A stretch of DNA of 64,000 nucleotides from Byssochlamys sp. IMV 00236. Its lineage: Eukaryota > Ascomycota > Eurotiomycetes > Eurotiales > Thermoascaceae. The notes below the pieces were generated by a model. It was not told the origin of the DNA and made no database searches. It saw only the letters and a program-made list of their open reading frames with translations. The stretch covers positions 576,597-640,596 of the forward strand of contig MSJH02000815.1 in assembly GCA_001931875.2 (NCBI GenBank), in the 5' to 3' direction. Positions 63,555 to 64,000 of the stretch are shown piece by piece (the first letter of the stretch is position 1; every line of letters starts with the position of its first letter). The position numbers were made by a program, and so were the translations under genes.

Positions 63555-64000
63555 AATAAAATTGGCAGAACAAACATGATAAGATTTTGTATTCTATATA
63601 ATTCCCAAGATATATTAATGATGACTTGTTAACTCCTAGCCAGTATGAATAACCTCCTAAATATAAGAAGTAAATGGAACCCGAGATTTAGTGGAAACTC
63701 CACTTTAGAAAGAACTGGAGACTTGAAGAGTAAAACACTTGATATGTAAAACAGGACTGAATTTTATGACTTCATGGTCCTACGAACATATCAGTAGATG
63801 CTGCCCTATCCAACATCCACTTATGCAATTTATCCCAATTGACGCACTTCTGAACCTTTGGAACATGGTGTGTTGGGATATCCTGTCTGCGCTCTCCCCA
63901 GTATACTGTGTACATGGAGTAGTCCGCATGACACATGCTGCCTTGACGGAGGAAGTCGAGGCAGTGATCTGGAAATACGCGTGAGCATCCACAGAAGATA
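63555..64000. other. right flank after the UstYa-type gene
   Basis: This AT-rich stretch contains a short stem (AGTGGA and TCCACT around a 3-base loop near 63690). Two overlapping frames on opposite strands run to near the edge (63739-63984 plus; 63780-63992 minus). Neither can be supported without sequence beyond the window. Confidence 0.4.

Noticed and set aside
62400..64000. RiPP precursor peptide near the UstYa gene
   Set aside because: No signal peptide followed by repeated core peptides with Kex2-type sites was found inside the window.

Overview
This window is nuclear DNA from a filamentous ascomycete, most likely a member of the Eurotiales (Aspergillus/Penicillium group). Genes are split by short GT-AG introns (mostly 47-80 nt) with CTNAC-type branch sites. 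The gene set is that of a fungus: LSB5, MET22, KAR5, GPI16, LUC7, BYE1, URN1, FMP52, MET10, TRM7, MAK5 and a fungal phytochrome, plus a Pth11/rhodopsin-like membrane protein and an UstYa-type (DUF3328) protein. The order-level placement is inference. No rRNA, tRNA, CRISPR array, plasmid feature or intact transposon was seen.

Layout. The left 8 kb is gene-poor and holds lineage-restricted genes (1912-2823, 3006-3320, 3929-5011), a hairpin, a palindrome, a DUF6914-like gene (6213-6758) and mitochondrial ribosomal protein L33 (7587-7893, two exons). From 8.4 to 18.2 kb lie a 9-exon gene for a 1373-residue coiled-coil protein (8455-13161, minus), the VHS/GAT protein LSB5, the PAP phosphatase MET22 and mitochondrial L6. 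From 18.7 to 36.4 kb lie the karyogamy protein KAR5, an RGG-rich protein, a small glycine-rich protein, GPI16, LUC7, BYE1, a CCDC16/ZNF830-like protein, URN1 and the proteasome subunit PRE9.

A gene-poor stretch follows (36.4-41.9 kb) with one conserved Cys-rich gene of unknown function. A second dense block (41.9-51.3 kb) holds a small mitochondrial-type protein, FMP52, the sulfite reductase flavoprotein MET10, the tRNA methyltransferase TRM7 and the helicase MAK5. The right end is accessory-like: the phytochrome hybrid histidine kinase fphA (52258-56634), a 3.4-kb gap, an eight-exon rhodopsin-like membrane protein and an UstYa-type protein.

Functional themes. Two genes serve sulfate assimilation (MET22 removes PAP, MET10 makes sulfide). 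Several serve RNA processing and translation: LUC7 and URN1 in splicing, BYE1 on RNA polymerase II, TRM7 on tRNA, MAK5 on 60S assembly, and two mitochondrial ribosomal proteins. From GPI16 to fphA, 13 consecutive genes alternate strand strictly, giving six head-to-head promoter pairs.

Exon structures were read by eye from splice signals and frame continuity. No single dramatic new system is visible. The best leads are the unassigned coiled-coil protein with a GC-AG intron and a repeated C-terminal motif, the two-start MET22, the 22-bp hairpin, and the UstYa gene at the window edge.
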